From contig JAPWAE010000003.1 in assembly GCA_041432705.1 (NCBI GenBank), forward strand, positions 124,001 to 188,000: a DNA stretch of 64,000 nucleotides. The letters are read 5' to 3'. The stretch is from Pauljensenia sp018375675. Its GTDB lineage: Bacteria; Actinomycetota; Actinomycetes; Actinomycetales; Actinomycetaceae. Below are positions 34,363 to 45,436 of the stretch, piece by piece; the stretch's first letter is position 1; each line of letters opens with the position of its first letter. The notes below the pieces were generated by a model. It was not told where the DNA came from. It saw only the letters and a list, made by a program, of their open reading frames with translations, and ran no database searches. The position numbers were made by a program, and so were the translations under genes.

Positions 34363-34634
34363 TTACTGTTCTGCCACTGTAGCGTGGTCGGCCACAACCG
34401 TGACGAAATCCGAGTCGACTGAGGCGAATCCCCCACTGACCTGGAAGGACACGACCTCGTCCGCGCGCGACACAGTCACGGTTCCCTCGCTCAGCTGAGC
34501 GAGGAGGGGCTGACGCCCCGGCAGCACGCCGAGGCTTCCGTCGACCGTCGGAAACTGGACGGACGCGGCCGCGCCGTGCCACAGGCGTCCCTCGTGGGAG
34601 ACCACCTCGACCTGCAAGGACTTGCCCGATGCCA

Positions 34635-34635
<1 letters not shown>
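34363..34635 (-). CDS. atpC: ATP synthase F1 epsilon subunit
   Basis: 90 residues, much shorter than the 139 of E. coli. The N-terminal beta-sandwich that contacts the gamma and c subunits is present (LQVEVVSHEGRLWHG ... TVDGSLGVLPGRQPLL). The C-terminal helical hairpin that inhibits ATP hydrolysis in other bacteria is missing. The start overlaps the atpD stop by 1 nt within ATGA-like spacing. Final gene of the atp operon. Confidence 0.93.
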
Positions 34636-36083
<1,448 letters not shown>

Positions 36084-36108
36084 GGTGTTACTCCGTGTCT
36101 CGAAGGGC

Positions 36109-37038
36109 TTAGCTCGCGTTAAGAGCGTCGGCCCCGCCCACGATTTCGGTGATTTCCTGGGTAATTTCCGCCTGGCGGGCCGAGTTCGCCAGACGCGTGT
36201 ACTTGGTGATGAGCTCGTTCGCGTTGTCCGTCGCCGTGTGCATAGCGCGCTGGCGCGATGCAAGCTCGGACGCTGCCGACTGAAGGAGCACGTTGTGGAT
36301 ACGCGCCTCCACGTACAGGGGAAGAAGCGTGTCCAAAACAGCTTCCGCAGACGGGATGAACTCGTACTCCGGCTGGGCCAAGGACGGATCGTCCGCGAAG
36401 CCGCGTTCGGTGGCACGCTCCTCGTCTGATTCAGGGGCGTCCACAACCGTCAGCGGCAGCATCTGGCGCACCTCGGGAACCTGGCTCATGACGGTCTTGA
36501 AGCGCGTGTACACGAGGTGCAGGGCGCCGACACCCGTATCGGGGTCCTTGTCCAAGAAACGTTCGAGCAGCACAGTCGCCATCTCACGCGCGGTCTCGGG
36601 GGACGGGGAATCCGACTCCCCTTCCCACTCTCGTTCGATGTCAACGCCGCGGAAGCGGAAGTACGCCGAGGCCCTGCGACCGAAGGTGTAGACGACGGGC
36701 TCGTAGCCGTCCTCACGCAGATCCGCGATGAGCTTCTCCGACTCGCGCAGGATGGTCGCCGAGTAGGCTCCGGCCATACCGCGATCCGATGCCACGACCA
36801 GGATGGCCACGCGATTGGTATCCTCGCGTTCCTCGGTCAGCGGGTGGTCGAGGTCCGTGTGGACCGCGACCGCCGCGACCGCCTGGGTCAGGGCCTTTTC
36901 GTAAGGCCCCGCCTCAGTGGCAGCGCGCCGCGCCGCGCCAATGCGAGACGCAGCGATCATCTCCATGGCGCGGAAGACCTTCGCGAGCGTCGTCGTCGAG
37001 GCGATACGCTGCTTGTAGATCCTCTGCTGTCCACCCAT
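36109..37038 (-). CDS. atpG: ATP synthase F1 gamma subunit
   Basis: Central rotor shaft, 309 residues. The N-terminal coiled-coil helix (QRIYKQRIASTTTLAKVFRAMEMIAASRI) and the C-terminal helix (ASRQRAMHTATDNANELI) are typical. The 'VASDRGMAGAYS' segment matches the family loop. It starts 3 nt after the atpA stop. Confidence 0.97.
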   Translation of the reverse strand: MGGQQRIYKQRIASTTTLAKVFRAMEMIAASRIGAARRAATEAGPYEKALTQAVAAVAVHTDLDHPLTEEREDTNRVAILVVASDRGMAGAYSATILRESEKLIADLREDGYEPVVYTFGRRASAYFRFRGVDIEREWEGESDSPSPETAREMATVLLERFLDKDPDTGVGALHLVYTRFKTVMSQVPEVRQMLPLTVVDAPESDEERATERGFADDPSLAQPEYEFIPSAEAVLDTLLPLYVEARIHNVLLQSAASELASRQRAMHTATDNANELITKYTRLANSARQAEITQEITEIVGGADALNAS

Positions 37039-37041
37039 CGC

Positions 37042-38679
37042 TTAGGCCTTCTCGCTCGTGCGACCGCGCGAGATTTCCTCGCGGGTGCGCTCAGCCACGA
37101 CCTCGCCGTCCTCGAGTTCGGCGGCGCCACGTCCGGCGCTGATCCACTGGTGGTGGAACTCCTCAACGGCGTTCTTGAGCGCCTCCTCCGTCTCGGAGGT
37201 CAGGTCGCCGGTCGCCGCGATCGTGTCGAGCACGGTGGAGTTGGCGTGCAGGTGGTCGAGCAGGCCGCGCTCGAAGCGCAGGACGTGCTCGACCTCGATG
37301 TCATCGAGGTAGCCCTTAGTGCCCATCCAGATCGAGGCGACCTGGTCTTCCATCGCGTAAGGCGTGGACTGAGGCTGCTTGAGCAGCTCCATGAGGCGCT
37401 CACCGCGGGTCAGCTGACGACGAGTCGCCGCATCCAGGTCGGAGGCGAACATGGCGAAGGCAGCCATCGAGCGGTACTGCGCGAGCGTCAGCTTGAGCGT
37501 ACCGGCGACCTTCTTCATGGCCTTGGGCTGGGCCGCGCCACCAACACGCGACACGGAGATACCCACGTCGACGGCGGGACGCTGGTTCGAGTTGAACAGG
37601 TCGGACTGCAGGAAGATCTGGCCGTCGGTGATCGAAATGACGTTGGTCGGGATGTAGGCCGACACGTCGTTCGCCTTGGTCTCGATAATCGGCAGGCCGG
37701 TCATCGAACCGCCACCCAGGGCATCCGAGAGCTTCGCGCAACGCTCCAGCAGGCGGGAGTGCAAGTAGAAGACGTCGCCGGGGTAGGCTTCGCGGCCCGG
37801 CGGGCGACGCAGCAGCAGCGAGACAGCACGGTATGCCTCGGCCTGCTTGGACAGGTCGTCGAAGACGATGAGGACGTGCTTACCCTGGTACATCCAGTGC
37901 TGGCCGATGGCCGAACCCGTGTAGGGGGCCATGTACTTGTAGCCGGCGGGGTCCGAGGCCGGGGAGGCCACGATGGTCGTGTACTCCATGGCACCGGCGT
38001 CTTCAAGGGTGGAGCGCACCGAAGCGATGGTCGAGCCCTTCTGGCCGATCGCCACGTAGATGCAACGCACCTGCTTGTTCGGGTCGCCGCTCTTCCAGTT
38101 CTCGCGCTGGTTGAGGATCGTATCAAGGGCGATCGCGGTCTTGCCGGTCTTGCGGTCACCGATGATGAGCTGACGCTGGCCGCGGCCAACCGGGATCATC
38201 GAGTCGATAGCCTTCAGGCCGGTGGCGAGGGGCTCGTGGACGCTCTTACGCGCCATAACGCCGGGGGCCTGCAGCTCGAGCGCGCGGCGCCCGTCCAGGT
38301 CCGTGATCTCGCCGAGCCCGTCAATCGGGCGGCCGAGCGGGTCGACCGTGCGGCCCAGGTAGCCGTCACCGACGGGAACCGAGAGAACCTCGCCCGTGCG
38401 GTGCACGACCTGGCCCTCTTCGATGCCGCCGAAGTCACCGAGGACGACGGCACCGATCTCGCGCTGGTCGAGGTTCATGGCCAGGCCCAGCGTCCCGTCC
38501 TCGAAACGCAGCAGCTCGTTCGCCATGGTGCCGGGCAGGCCCTCGACGTGCGCGATACCATCGGCCGTTTCGATGACGTGACCCACCTCTTCGGTGGCCA
38601 CGTCCGCCGGACGGTAGGACTCCATAAAGGAGTCCAGTGCTCCGCGGATTTCCTCCGGGGAGATGCTGAGGTCAGCCAT
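37042..38679 (-). CDS. atpA: ATP synthase F1 alpha subunit
   Basis: Non-catalytic nucleotide-binding subunit, 545 residues. Walker A is GDRKTGKT (174-181). It is longer than the 513-residue E. coli protein because of a charged C-terminal tail (ELEDGEVVAERTREEIS). Similar tails in mycobacteria restrain ATP hydrolysis. The start ATG 38679 is 48 nt after the atpH stop. Confidence 0.98.
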   Translation of the reverse strand: MADLSISPEEIRGALDSFMESYRPADVATEEVGHVIETADGIAHVEGLPGTMANELLRFEDGTLGLAMNLDQREIGAVVLGDFGGIEEGQVVHRTGEVLSVPVGDGYLGRTVDPLGRPIDGLGEITDLDGRRALELQAPGVMARKSVHEPLATGLKAIDSMIPVGRGQRQLIIGDRKTGKTAIALDTILNQRENWKSGDPNKQVRCIYVAIGQKGSTIASVRSTLEDAGAMEYTTIVASPASDPAGYKYMAPYTGSAIGQHWMYQGKHVLIVFDDLSKQAEAYRAVSLLLRRPPGREAYPGDVFYLHSRLLERCAKLSDALGGGSMTGLPIIETKANDVSAYIPTNVISITDGQIFLQSDLFNSNQRPAVDVGISVSRVGGAAQPKAMKKVAGTLKLTLAQYRSMAAFAMFASDLDAATRRQLTRGERLMELLKQPQSTPYAMEDQVASIWMGTKGYLDDIEVEHVLRFERGLLDHLHANSTVLDTIAATGDLTSETEEALKNAVEEFHHQWISAGRGAAELEDGEVVAERTREEISRGRTSEKA

Positions 38680-38727
38680 GAGGATTCCTAACTAGGTAAA
38701 AGAAAATTAATGTGTGTACGAGAAGTG

Positions 38728-39546
38728 CTAGCTGGCGATCGCGTCGCGCGCTGCACTGATGCGGCTGGCCAACGAGGCGTCGATCGCGGTCATGCCCGCG
38801 CGCAGGCGGAAGCCACCCACGACCTCGGGATCAATCGAGATCGCCAGGTCGACGTCCGTGCCGTAGCGCTTCGAGAGGATGGAACGAAGGCGCTCAACCT
38901 GAGCCTCACTCATCGGGGTCGCCGTGGCGACCGTGACGAAGAGACGGTCCTGCATAGTCGCTGCCCACTGCGCGTAGCGACGCAGGTTGTGCAGCAGACG
39001 ACCGTGGTTCGAGCGTCCGACCGCCCGACGCACGAGGCGCATTGTCCAGATGCTGACATGCGCGGCGAAGAGCTTCGACGCGACATCGCCGCGCTCGTGT
39101 GCGTCACCCTTGGACTTATCCGACAGGCGCACGCGGACCTCGCGCTGGTGTGCCAGGAAGTAGCGCACCTGGAACAGCTCCTCGCGAACCTGCTCGAGAG
39201 CGCCCTCGGCACCGGCGGCATTGAGCACGCCAAGGATGCCGAGCACCTCGAGCGTGTCCGCCACATCCGCCGGATGACGCCAGTGGTCGGCGACGACCGC
39301 ATTCACGACGGACAGCGTCGCAGCCGTCACGTGCGAAGCGAACGCGCTGGAGACGAGCCCCTGCTTATCTGCGACCGACCGCGCCGGGTCGGTCGCTGCA
39401 CGCGCGAGACGAGTGTTCTCCTTGAACAGGTCGGCCAGGCCGAAAAAATCCTCGGCAACCCGCATTGGGTCAGTGCCGGGCGTGGCCAGGGCCGCCGCCA
39501 GCTCCTTCGCAAAGGGGACGGACTCGATCGTGCGCATCTGTGTCAT
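38728..39546 (-). CDS. atpH: ATP synthase F1 delta subunit
   Basis: Stator subunit joining F1 to the b subunit, 272 residues, longer than the ~177 of E. coli. The C-terminal OSCP-like part (VATATPMSEAQVERLRSILSKRYG ... DPEVVGGFRLRAGM) is diagnostic. The first ~90 residues form the helical N-domain. The length fits other actinomycetes. It overlaps the atpF stop by 4 nt. Confidence 0.95.
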   Translation of the reverse strand: MTQMRTIESVPFAKELAAALATPGTDPMRVAEDFFGLADLFKENTRLARAATDPARSVADKQGLVSSAFASHVTAATLSVVNAVVADHWRHPADVADTLEVLGILGVLNAAGAEGALEQVREELFQVRYFLAHQREVRVRLSDKSKGDAHERGDVASKLFAAHVSIWTMRLVRRAVGRSNHGRLLHNLRRYAQWAATMQDRLFVTVATATPMSEAQVERLRSILSKRYGTDVDLAISIDPEVVGGFRLRAGMTAIDASLASRISAARDAIAS

Positions 39547-40112
39547 CGCTTCTCCTCGACCCGGGCGCTGTCGGCCTCGAGCTCGTCAAGGAAGCGATCG
39601 ACCACGCGAGAAGTCAGAGCCGTGTCGGTGAGGTGCTCACCGATGATCTTCTCTGCCAGCTCGGAGGCGAGCAGACCCACCTCGGAACGCAGGGAGATCT
39701 GCGCAGCCTGCTTCTCGGCGAGGATCTGACGCTCGGAGGCCTCGAGAATACGGTTGGCCTCGCTTGTTGCATCGTGACGCGCGGCGGCCACGATGGCCTT
39801 CGCTTCGTCGTTGGCGCGCTCACGGATGGTGTGCGCTTCAGCGTGAGCCTCACGAATGATCTCCTCGCGCTTGAGCGCCGCGGCAGCCTGATCGGCCTTC
39901 GCTTGCTCGGCGGCGCCGAGGCCCTCCTCGATCTTCGCAGCGCGCTCGTCCATCGTCTTGTAGATGCGAGGCAGCGCGTAGCGTCCGACGAGGAGCAGGA
40001 CGATAAGCAGAACGAGAGCCGACCAGAAAATCTCGTACAGCGGCGGCAGGATGACGGCGAGGCCGCCGACCTCCTGGTCCGACGCGGCGACAATCTGGTG
40101 CATGGCGATCAC
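39543..40112 (-). CDS. atpF: ATP synthase F0 b subunit
   Basis: Peripheral stalk subunit, 189 residues. One transmembrane helix at about 24-44 (LYEIFWSALVLLIVLLLVG) is followed by a long charged coiled coil with heptad-like Ala/Glu/Lys/Arg spacing. The GTG start at 40112 overlaps the atpE stop codon; ATG 40103 is an in-frame alternative three codons on. It is coupled to atpH by a 4-nt overlap. Confidence 0.95.
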   Translation of the reverse strand: MIAMHQIVAASDQEVGGLAVILPPLYEIFWSALVLLIVLLLVGRYALPRIYKTMDERAAKIEEGLGAAEQAKADQAAAALKREEIIREAHAEAHTIRERANDEAKAIVAAARHDATSEANRILEASERQILAEKQAAQISLRSEVGLLASELAEKIIGEHLTDTALTSRVVDRFLDELEADSARVEEKR

Positions 40113-40318
40113 TTAACGATGAGCGGCAGAACGAAGCCGATGAGGCCGAGGGCCTCGACCATGCCGGCGCCGATGATCATGTTGGTGAAGAGACGGCCGG
40201 CAACCTCGGGCTGACGGGCGGTCGCTTCCTGGGTCTTGCCGACCATGAGGCCAATGCCGAGGCCGGGGCCCAGGGTGGCGAGGCCGTAGCCGATGTAGGC
40301 GAATGCTGCGGTTCCCAT
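40109..40318 (-). CDS. atpE: ATP synthase F0 c subunit
   Basis: The c-ring protomer, 69 residues, two transmembrane helices. Glycine-rich packing GPGLGIGL is at 17-24. The polar loop RQPE is at 35-38. The ion-binding carboxylate is Glu55 in MVEALGLIGF. The sequence lacks the Gln/Ser set of sodium-binding c subunits, so proton coupling is expected. AAGGAAACC precedes the ATG. Confidence 0.96.
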   Translation of the reverse strand: MGTAAFAYIGYGLATLGPGLGIGLMVGKTQEATARQPEVAGRLFTNMIIGAGMVEALGLIGFVLPLIVK

Positions 40319-40359
40319 AGTGGTTTCCTTCTGTTAGTAACGCCGGGTGGCGTTGGGGG

Positions 40360-41250
40360 TCAGTGATGTTCGACGGAAAGCTTGATGTACACGGTCGACA
40401 GGATCGTGAAGATGTACGCCTGCAGGAAGGCAACGAAGACCTCGAAGCCCGTCATGACGAACATGGCGGCACCGGTCAGGCTGGCGGCTGCGGACAGGGC
40501 CGAAAGCTCGTGCAGCATCACGGCGGTACCGAAGTAAGTCATACCCAGCAGGAGGTGGCCCGAGATCATGTTGCACAGAAGACGCAGGGTCAGCGTGACG
40601 GGGCGAACGACGAAGTTCGACAGGAACTCGATGGGCGTGATGAGCACGTACATCGGGATCGGCAGGCCGGAGGGGAAGAGCTGGGCGGAGAAGAAACCGC
40701 CGACGCCCTGCTTGGCGATGCCGGCTCCGATGAAGGTCACGTACGTGATGAGCGCGAAGACCATCGGGACAGCGACGACCGACGAGGCCGCGATGTTGAT
40801 GCCGGGGATAATACCGGCGATGTTCATGGCGAGGACGCCGAAGAACAGGAAGCCAATGAAGCCGGAGAACTTGCGGCCGGTCTTGGGGCCGAGCATGTCG
40901 AGCGCGACGTTGTCACGCACGTAACCGGCGAGCCCCTCGATGACCATCTGTCCGCGGGTCGGCACCAGCTTGGGCTTGCGCGCGACCGCAACGAGAATCA
41001 GCGAGATGAGCAGGCCCATGATGACGCGGGCGAGCGTCAGGCGGTTGAACTCGAAGAACGTTCCCTCACCGAAAATCACGGTCGGGAAAAAATCCTCGAG
41101 GGCCGGCTGGTGGGGGTGCTGCGTGAACGCGGGGTAGGCAGTGAGTGCGATAACGATGAGAAGGATCGCGAGGCTCACCCAATACCAACGCGGCTTGGAC
41201 GCGGTGCGGCGAGCAGGCGCGTGATCGGACACTGAATGTGCCTCCTTCAT
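40360..41250 (-). CDS. atpB: ATP synthase F0 a subunit
   Basis: Membrane subunit forming the proton half-channels, 296 residues from ATG 41250 (GGAG upstream; the open frame extends to 41355, which overlaps the next gene's end). The essential arginine is in LTLRLLCNMISGHLLLG. At least five hydrophobic segments are seen. The N-terminal ~30 residues are cytoplasmic and basic. A possible internal promoter lies just upstream. Confidence 0.95.
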   Translation of the reverse strand: MKEAHSVSDHAPARRTASKPRWYWVSLAILLIVIALTAYPAFTQHPHQPALEDFFPTVIFGEGTFFEFNRLTLARVIMGLLISLILVAVARKPKLVPTRGQMVIEGLAGYVRDNVALDMLGPKTGRKFSGFIGFLFFGVLAMNIAGIIPGINIAASSVVAVPMVFALITYVTFIGAGIAKQGVGGFFSAQLFPSGLPIPMYVLITPIEFLSNFVVRPVTLTLRLLCNMISGHLLLGMTYFGTAVMLHELSALSAAASLTGAAMFVMTGFEVFVAFLQAYIFTILSTVYIKLSVEHH

Positions 41251-41293
41251 CTCAACTCCATTGGTTTGTGTCTGCTGCCGGGGCAACTGGACC

Positions 41294-41299
41294 ATTCTA
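41294..41299 (-). promoter_or_regulatory. Possible internal -10 box ahead of atpB
   Basis: TAGAAT on the minus strand, in the 82-nt gap between the AtpI-like gene and atpB, the only real gap in this part of the series. No good -35 is visible. Confidence 0.3.
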
Positions 41300-41332
41300 T
41301 ACAGAGAAGGGGCCGCCCAGCGCGCGCAAGGG

Positions 41333-41626
41333 TTACTGAGTGTCGCTCGGCGCATCCACGTTCATCGTGCGCTTGCGCATCATGACCATCATCTCGACGG
41401 TCGAGGACACAATAATCGCAATGATTGTGGCGATTGCGGCCACCCGGACGTCCATGCCCAGGGCGCGCGGAACATACAGTCCGATGGCGAGCAGAGCGAT
41501 CTTCGCCGCGTATCCGCCGGTCACCCATCCGATGAAGTGGGAGGGCGACCGCAGGGCACGCGACGTGAAGAACCACTGCGCCCCGATGATGACGACAACC
41601 ATGGCGAGGGCGAGCACATAGGTCAT
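41333..41626 (-). CDS. Small membrane protein, AtpI-like
   Basis: 97 residues with three hydrophobic segments (about 1-20, 30-54 and 60-84) and a short basic/acidic tail. The location between a GlcNAc-phosphate transferase gene and atpB is the usual place for AtpI, a c-ring assembly or magnesium-linked factor. Sequence similarity to AtpI is too weak to name it. ATG 41626 has GAGGAGG upstream and overlaps the preceding stop by 4 nt. Confidence 0.75.
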   Translation of the reverse strand: MTYVLALAMVVVIIGAQWFFTSRALRSPSHFIGWVTGGYAAKIALLAIGLYVPRALGMDVRVAAIATIIAIIVSSTVEMMVMMRKRTMNVDAPSDTQ

Positions 41627-42729
41627 GCGGAAACCTCCTCGGGAGTGGTCTCTTCCTTGGGGAATTCTCGGGTCGTGACGGCCACGCCGATAGCCGCAGC
41701 GGTGACTGCGACGAGAGCGACGCTCCACCACTCGAAGACGAGGAGCCCGACTGCGGGGACGCAGACGATGGCGGTCCACATCCACAGGATCGCGACGACT
41801 CCGCGGTGAGAGTGCCCGGCAACGAGGAGACGGTCGTGGAAGTGGGAGCGGTCGGCAACGAAGGGGCTCTTGCCTCTGCTCATGCGGCGAATCGAGGTGA
41901 CGACCAGGTCGAGGACGGGCATAAAGATGACCGAGAGCGGCAGGATGAGCGGCAGCGCGGACACGATCATCTGCTGGCGACCGAGCAGCGACGGATCGAT
42001 CTTGCCGGTGACGATGATGCCGGCGGCGGCCAGGACAAGGCCCATGGTCTCCGCTCCCCCGCCCATCATGATCGAGGAGGGGTGGAAGTTGAACCAGAGG
42101 AAGCCGGCACACACCCCGAGCAGCGCGATCACGATGAGGCTGGCGGTCGTCGCGTAGGAGGCCGCGCCCATCAGACGGGTGACGATGTAGGAATAGACGA
42201 AGAAGGACCCTGCGCCAATCGCGATCATGCCGGATGCCAAGCCGTCGAGCCCGTCGATGAAGTTGACGGCGTTCATGATGCCGACGATGAAGAAGACGGA
42301 GACAAAGAGCCACAGTCGGGAGGATCCGAGCGTCAGGCCGAAAATCGGGAACGAGGCCAGCTGCACCCCACCAAAAGCCATGCCACCCGCGATCAGCACC
42401 TGACCGCCGAGCTTGGCCATCCAGTCCAACTCGATGATGTCATCGATGATGCCGAGGATGCACATGGCACCTGCGCCGGCCATGACCGCCCACGGGACCG
42501 TGGTCGTAAAGAGTGGCGCCATGTACGGGATCCGCGAGGCAAGCAGCATCGTGACGATCAGTGCGATCGTCATGGCGACGCCGCCCAGGCGTGGGATGGG
42601 CTTCTTTTGCAGGTCCCGGCCGCGCAGGGGCGGCAAGATATTGAACTGCAAGCATGCCCAGCGCACGGCCGGGGTCAGCAGGATCGTCAGGGCCATCGCG
42701 ATGGCCCCCAGCAACAGGTAGACCTTCAC
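41623..42729 (-). CDS. Undecaprenyl/decaprenyl-phosphate GlcNAc-1-phosphate transferase (WecA/MraY family)
   Basis: Polytopic enzyme of 368 residues that transfers a HexNAc-phosphate from UDP-sugar to a polyprenyl phosphate carrier. The family signature MNAVNFIDGLDGLASG is visible with the metal-binding aspartates, and RLGGVAMTIA near the N-terminus. About 10 hydrophobic segments are present. The position next to atp genes matches the actinobacterial Rfe/WecA homologue, which starts arabinogalactan or teichoic-acid-type glycan synthesis. The exact polymer here is unknown. The GTG start overlaps the tsaC stop by 4 nt. Confidence 0.9.
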   Translation of the reverse strand: MKVYLLLGAIAMALTILLTPAVRWACLQFNILPPLRGRDLQKKPIPRLGGVAMTIALIVTMLLASRIPYMAPLFTTTVPWAVMAGAGAMCILGIIDDIIELDWMAKLGGQVLIAGGMAFGGVQLASFPIFGLTLGSSRLWLFVSVFFIVGIMNAVNFIDGLDGLASGMIAIGAGSFFVYSYIVTRLMGAASYATTASLIVIALLGVCAGFLWFNFHPSSIMMGGGAETMGLVLAAAGIIVTGKIDPSLLGRQQMIVSALPLILPLSVIFMPVLDLVVTSIRRMSRGKSPFVADRSHFHDRLLVAGHSHRGVVAILWMWTAIVCVPAVGLLVFEWWSVALVAVTAAAIGVAVTTREFPKEETTPEEVSA

Positions 42730-43400
42730 GAAGTGGCCCCTTCGACGGGGGCGATGGGCACGCCGGCGACGGCGCTGAGCTCATCCAAGGAGATGGTTCC
42801 AAGGCGGAGCGCCCGGGGCACGTCGTGCGCGAAGTCAACGATCGACGAGGCCGTGGATCCCTGGGTGGGGCCACCGTCGAGGTAGGCGGACACGAGTGTT
42901 CCGAAGTATCCGACGGCCTGCTCGACCGAGGTCGCGGGAGGCTGACCGGTCAGGTTCGCGGAGGTGACCGCCATTGGTCCGAAGTCATGCAGGAGGCGCA
43001 GGAGGGCGCTCTGGTTCGGCATGCGCACGCCGATGGTGCCGCCGGTTTCACCCAGGTCCCACCCGAGGTCGGGGCGAGCGCGCAGGATGAGGGTGAGTCC
43101 GCCGGGCCAGAAGGCACGCGCACAAGCGCGGGCGGCCTCGGGTACATCGACGCACAGCGAGTCGATCGCGTCGACGGAGGCGACGAGCACGGGTGGGGGC
43201 ATCTGTCGTCCGCGGCCCTTGGCGGCCAGGACCGCAGCGACGGCCTCGGGGTTGGCAGCGTCCGCGCCAATGCCGTAGACGGTGTCCGTGGGGACGACGA
43301 GAAGATGGCCGTCGCGCAGCTCCCGCTGGGCGCGCGCTAGGTCGGCCTCGTTCATGGAAGGAACGGCGCTCAGGATCGTCTCTGTACTCATCGTGTTCAT
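42726..43400 (-). CDS. tsaC: Threonylcarbamoyl-AMP synthase
   Basis: Makes the L-threonylcarbamoyl-AMP intermediate for t6A37 of ANN-reading tRNAs, 224 residues. The YrdC/Sua5 fold signature includes LLVVPTDTVYGIGADA, with the conserved KGRGRQMPPPVLV active-site region. It belongs to the TsaC length class rather than long Sua5. Coupled to prmC by overlap. TsaB, D and E lie outside the window. Confidence 0.93.
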   Translation of the reverse strand: MNTMSTETILSAVPSMNEADLARAQRELRDGHLLVVPTDTVYGIGADAANPEAVAAVLAAKGRGRQMPPPVLVASVDAIDSLCVDVPEAARACARAFWPGGLTLILRARPDLGWDLGETGGTIGVRMPNQSALLRLLHDFGPMAVTSANLTGQPPATSVEQAVGYFGTLVSAYLDGGPTQGSTASSIVDFAHDVPRALRLGTISLDELSAVAGVPIAPVEGATS

Positions 43401-44293
43401 TGTGTCACGGATGCCGTGGGCCTTGTCGATTCGGGTGCGCGGGCGCTCAGGAAACGACGCCTGCCAGCCAGGTCGGGCAGCGTTGCGATGTCCGTCATTC
43501 CGAGCTGCGCGGCGATCGCAGCGATGGCTTCTTCCTGCGTGGGCGAGTGTTCCATCAGCAGCACACCACCGGGGCGCAGGAGGGTGAGGGCGCGACGCGC
43601 GATGCGCGCTGGGATCTCGGTCCCGTCCGGGCTTCCCCCGTACAGGGCGACGTGGGGGTCGGCGCTGGCCTCGGGCTGCGTGGGCATCTCATCGGCGGGA
43701 ACGTAGGGCGGGTTGGTGACGACGACGTCGACCATCCCGTCCAGGTGCGCGAGCGTGGCTGGATCCGTCGCGTCGCCTCGCTCCAAGTGAAGGCAGGGAA
43801 CGCCCACGGCGTCGCGGTTCTGACAGGCCAGGGCGAAGGGCTCGGCTTCCTTCTCGACGGCCCATACCTCGGTGCGGGTGGTCTCGACGGCTACTGCCAG
43901 CCCGATCGCGCCGGAGCCGGCGCACAGGTCGACGACTCGAGCCTCGCCGCGGCGGGAGACGACCGACATGGCCTCGTCAATCGCGAGGCCGGCAAGTACC
44001 TCGGTCTCCGGGCGCACGACGAACACGCCGGGGCGAGCGGCCAGGGTCAAGCCACGGAAGAACATGCGACTCGTGACGTGCTGAAGGGGAATACGCAGGG
44101 CCCTCTCCCCCACCGCCGAGCGCAGTTTCTCGGCCTGGTCCTCGTTCAGCTCCGCCGGCAGCTCCCACTGGGAGGAGACGTCACACGCCCACTCGAGCAG
44201 CTCACGCACGTCCGCATCGACCGAGTCGATGCCGGCCGTCGTCAGGCGTTCACGCGCCCACGCGCGCGCATCCGTCACAGACCACGTCCCCAT
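43397..44293 (-). CDS. prmC: Release factor glutamine methyltransferase
   Basis: Methylates the Gln of the GGQ motif in RF1 and RF2, 298 residues from ATG 44293 (GGAGGAG upstream; an earlier ATG at 44308 overlaps prfA). The SAM site VVDLCAGSGAIGLAV and the catalytic NPPY motif (VVVTNPPYVPADEM) are present. It lies directly after prfA, its substrate's gene, as in most bacteria. Confidence 0.95.
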   Translation of the reverse strand: MGTWSVTDARAWARERLTTAGIDSVDADVRELLEWACDVSSQWELPAELNEDQAEKLRSAVGERALRIPLQHVTSRMFFRGLTLAARPGVFVVRPETEVLAGLAIDEAMSVVSRRGEARVVDLCAGSGAIGLAVAVETTRTEVWAVEKEAEPFALACQNRDAVGVPCLHLERGDATDPATLAHLDGMVDVVVTNPPYVPADEMPTQPEASADPHVALYGGSPDGTEIPARIARRALTLLRPGGVLLMEHSPTQEEAIAAIAAQLGMTDIATLPDLAGRRRFLSARAPESTRPTASVTQ

Positions 44294-44304
44294 GTCTCCT
44301 CCAA

Positions 44305-45399
44305 TCACGACTGTGCAGCAGCGGCCAGGCGCTCGGCCTCATCAGCTTCCTGCAGCGAAGCGATCACTGCATCGAGCGCGCCGGACAGGACCGCGTCCAG
44401 GTTGTGAGCCTTGAAGCCCGTGCGATGATCCGCGATGCGGTTCTCCGGGAAGTTGTATGTGCGGATGCGCTCCGAGCGATCCACGGTACGCACCTGGGAC
44501 AGACGCTGGGCCGAGGCCTCAGCTTCCTTCTTCGCCCGCGCTTCGGCGGCCAGGCGCGAGGCCAGCACGCGCAGCGCGGCCTCCTTGTTCTGCAGCTGCG
44601 ACTTCTCATTCTGCATCGACACGACGATGCCCGAGGGAATGTGCGTGATACGCACGGCGGAGTCGGTCGTGTTGACCGACTGGCCGCCGGGACCACTGGA
44701 CCGGTAGACATCGATACGCAGATCGTTCGGGTCGATGACGATCTCCTCGTCGTCCTCGATCTCCGGCATGACAAAAACGCCTGCGGCGCTCGTGTGAATA
44801 CGACCCTGCGACTCGGTGACGGGCACGCGCTGGACACGGTGCACGCCGCCCTCGTACTTCAGGTGCGCCCACACACCCTCGTCGGGTGCGGGCGTGCCCT
44901 TCGCGCGAATCGCGAGCGTGATGTCCTTGAAGCCACCGAGCTCCGTGTGGGTCGCGCTCATTTCGGTGACGCTCCAGCCGTGCGCCTCCGCATAGCGGGC
45001 ATACATGCGTGCCAGATCGGAGGCGAACAGCGCGGATTCTTCGCCGCCCTCGCCCGCCTTGATCTCAAGGATGACGTCCATCGCATCCTCGGGGTCGCGG
45101 GGAGCCAGAATCTTGACGAGTGCCTCGTGGGCGGCCGCTTCCTCTTCCTCGAGGGCGGGAATCTCGTCGGCGAAGGAGCGATCTTCAGCGGCCAGCTCTC
45201 GAGCGGCCTCGAGGTCTCCCGAGGCGGAGGCAAGCCGGTCAGCGGCGGCCTTTACGCGGCCAAGCTCGGCGTAGCGTCGACCGACTCGGCGCATCAGCTG
45301 CGGGTCCGCCAGTGTCTGGGGATCCGCCATCTGCGCCTCGACCTGCTCATATTCCTGCAGCAGGGGGCCCAGGGCGCCGAGTTCATCAGTCGCGGCCAC
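44305..45399 (-). CDS. prfA: Peptide chain release factor 1
   Basis: RF1, 364 residues, terminates at UAA and UAG. GGQ is at 238-240 (GPGGQSVNTTDSAVR). The stop-codon motif is PVT (193-195), a PxT form, which separates RF1 from RF2 (SPF). The GTG start has GAAGGAAGTGG upstream. Confidence 0.97.
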   Translation of the reverse strand: MAATDELGALGPLLQEYEQVEAQMADPQTLADPQLMRRVGRRYAELGRVKAAADRLASASGDLEAARELAAEDRSFADEIPALEEEEAAAHEALVKILAPRDPEDAMDVILEIKAGEGGEESALFASDLARMYARYAEAHGWSVTEMSATHTELGGFKDITLAIRAKGTPAPDEGVWAHLKYEGGVHRVQRVPVTESQGRIHTSAAGVFVMPEIEDDEEIVIDPNDLRIDVYRSSGPGGQSVNTTDSAVRITHIPSGIVVSMQNEKSQLQNKEAALRVLASRLAAEARAKKEAEASAQRLSQVRTVDRSERIRTYNFPENRIADHRTGFKAHNLDAVLSGALDAVIASLQEADEAERLAAAAQS

Positions 45400-45436
45400 G
45401 ATTCACCACTTCCTTCGTTCCATACAGTTGACAAAG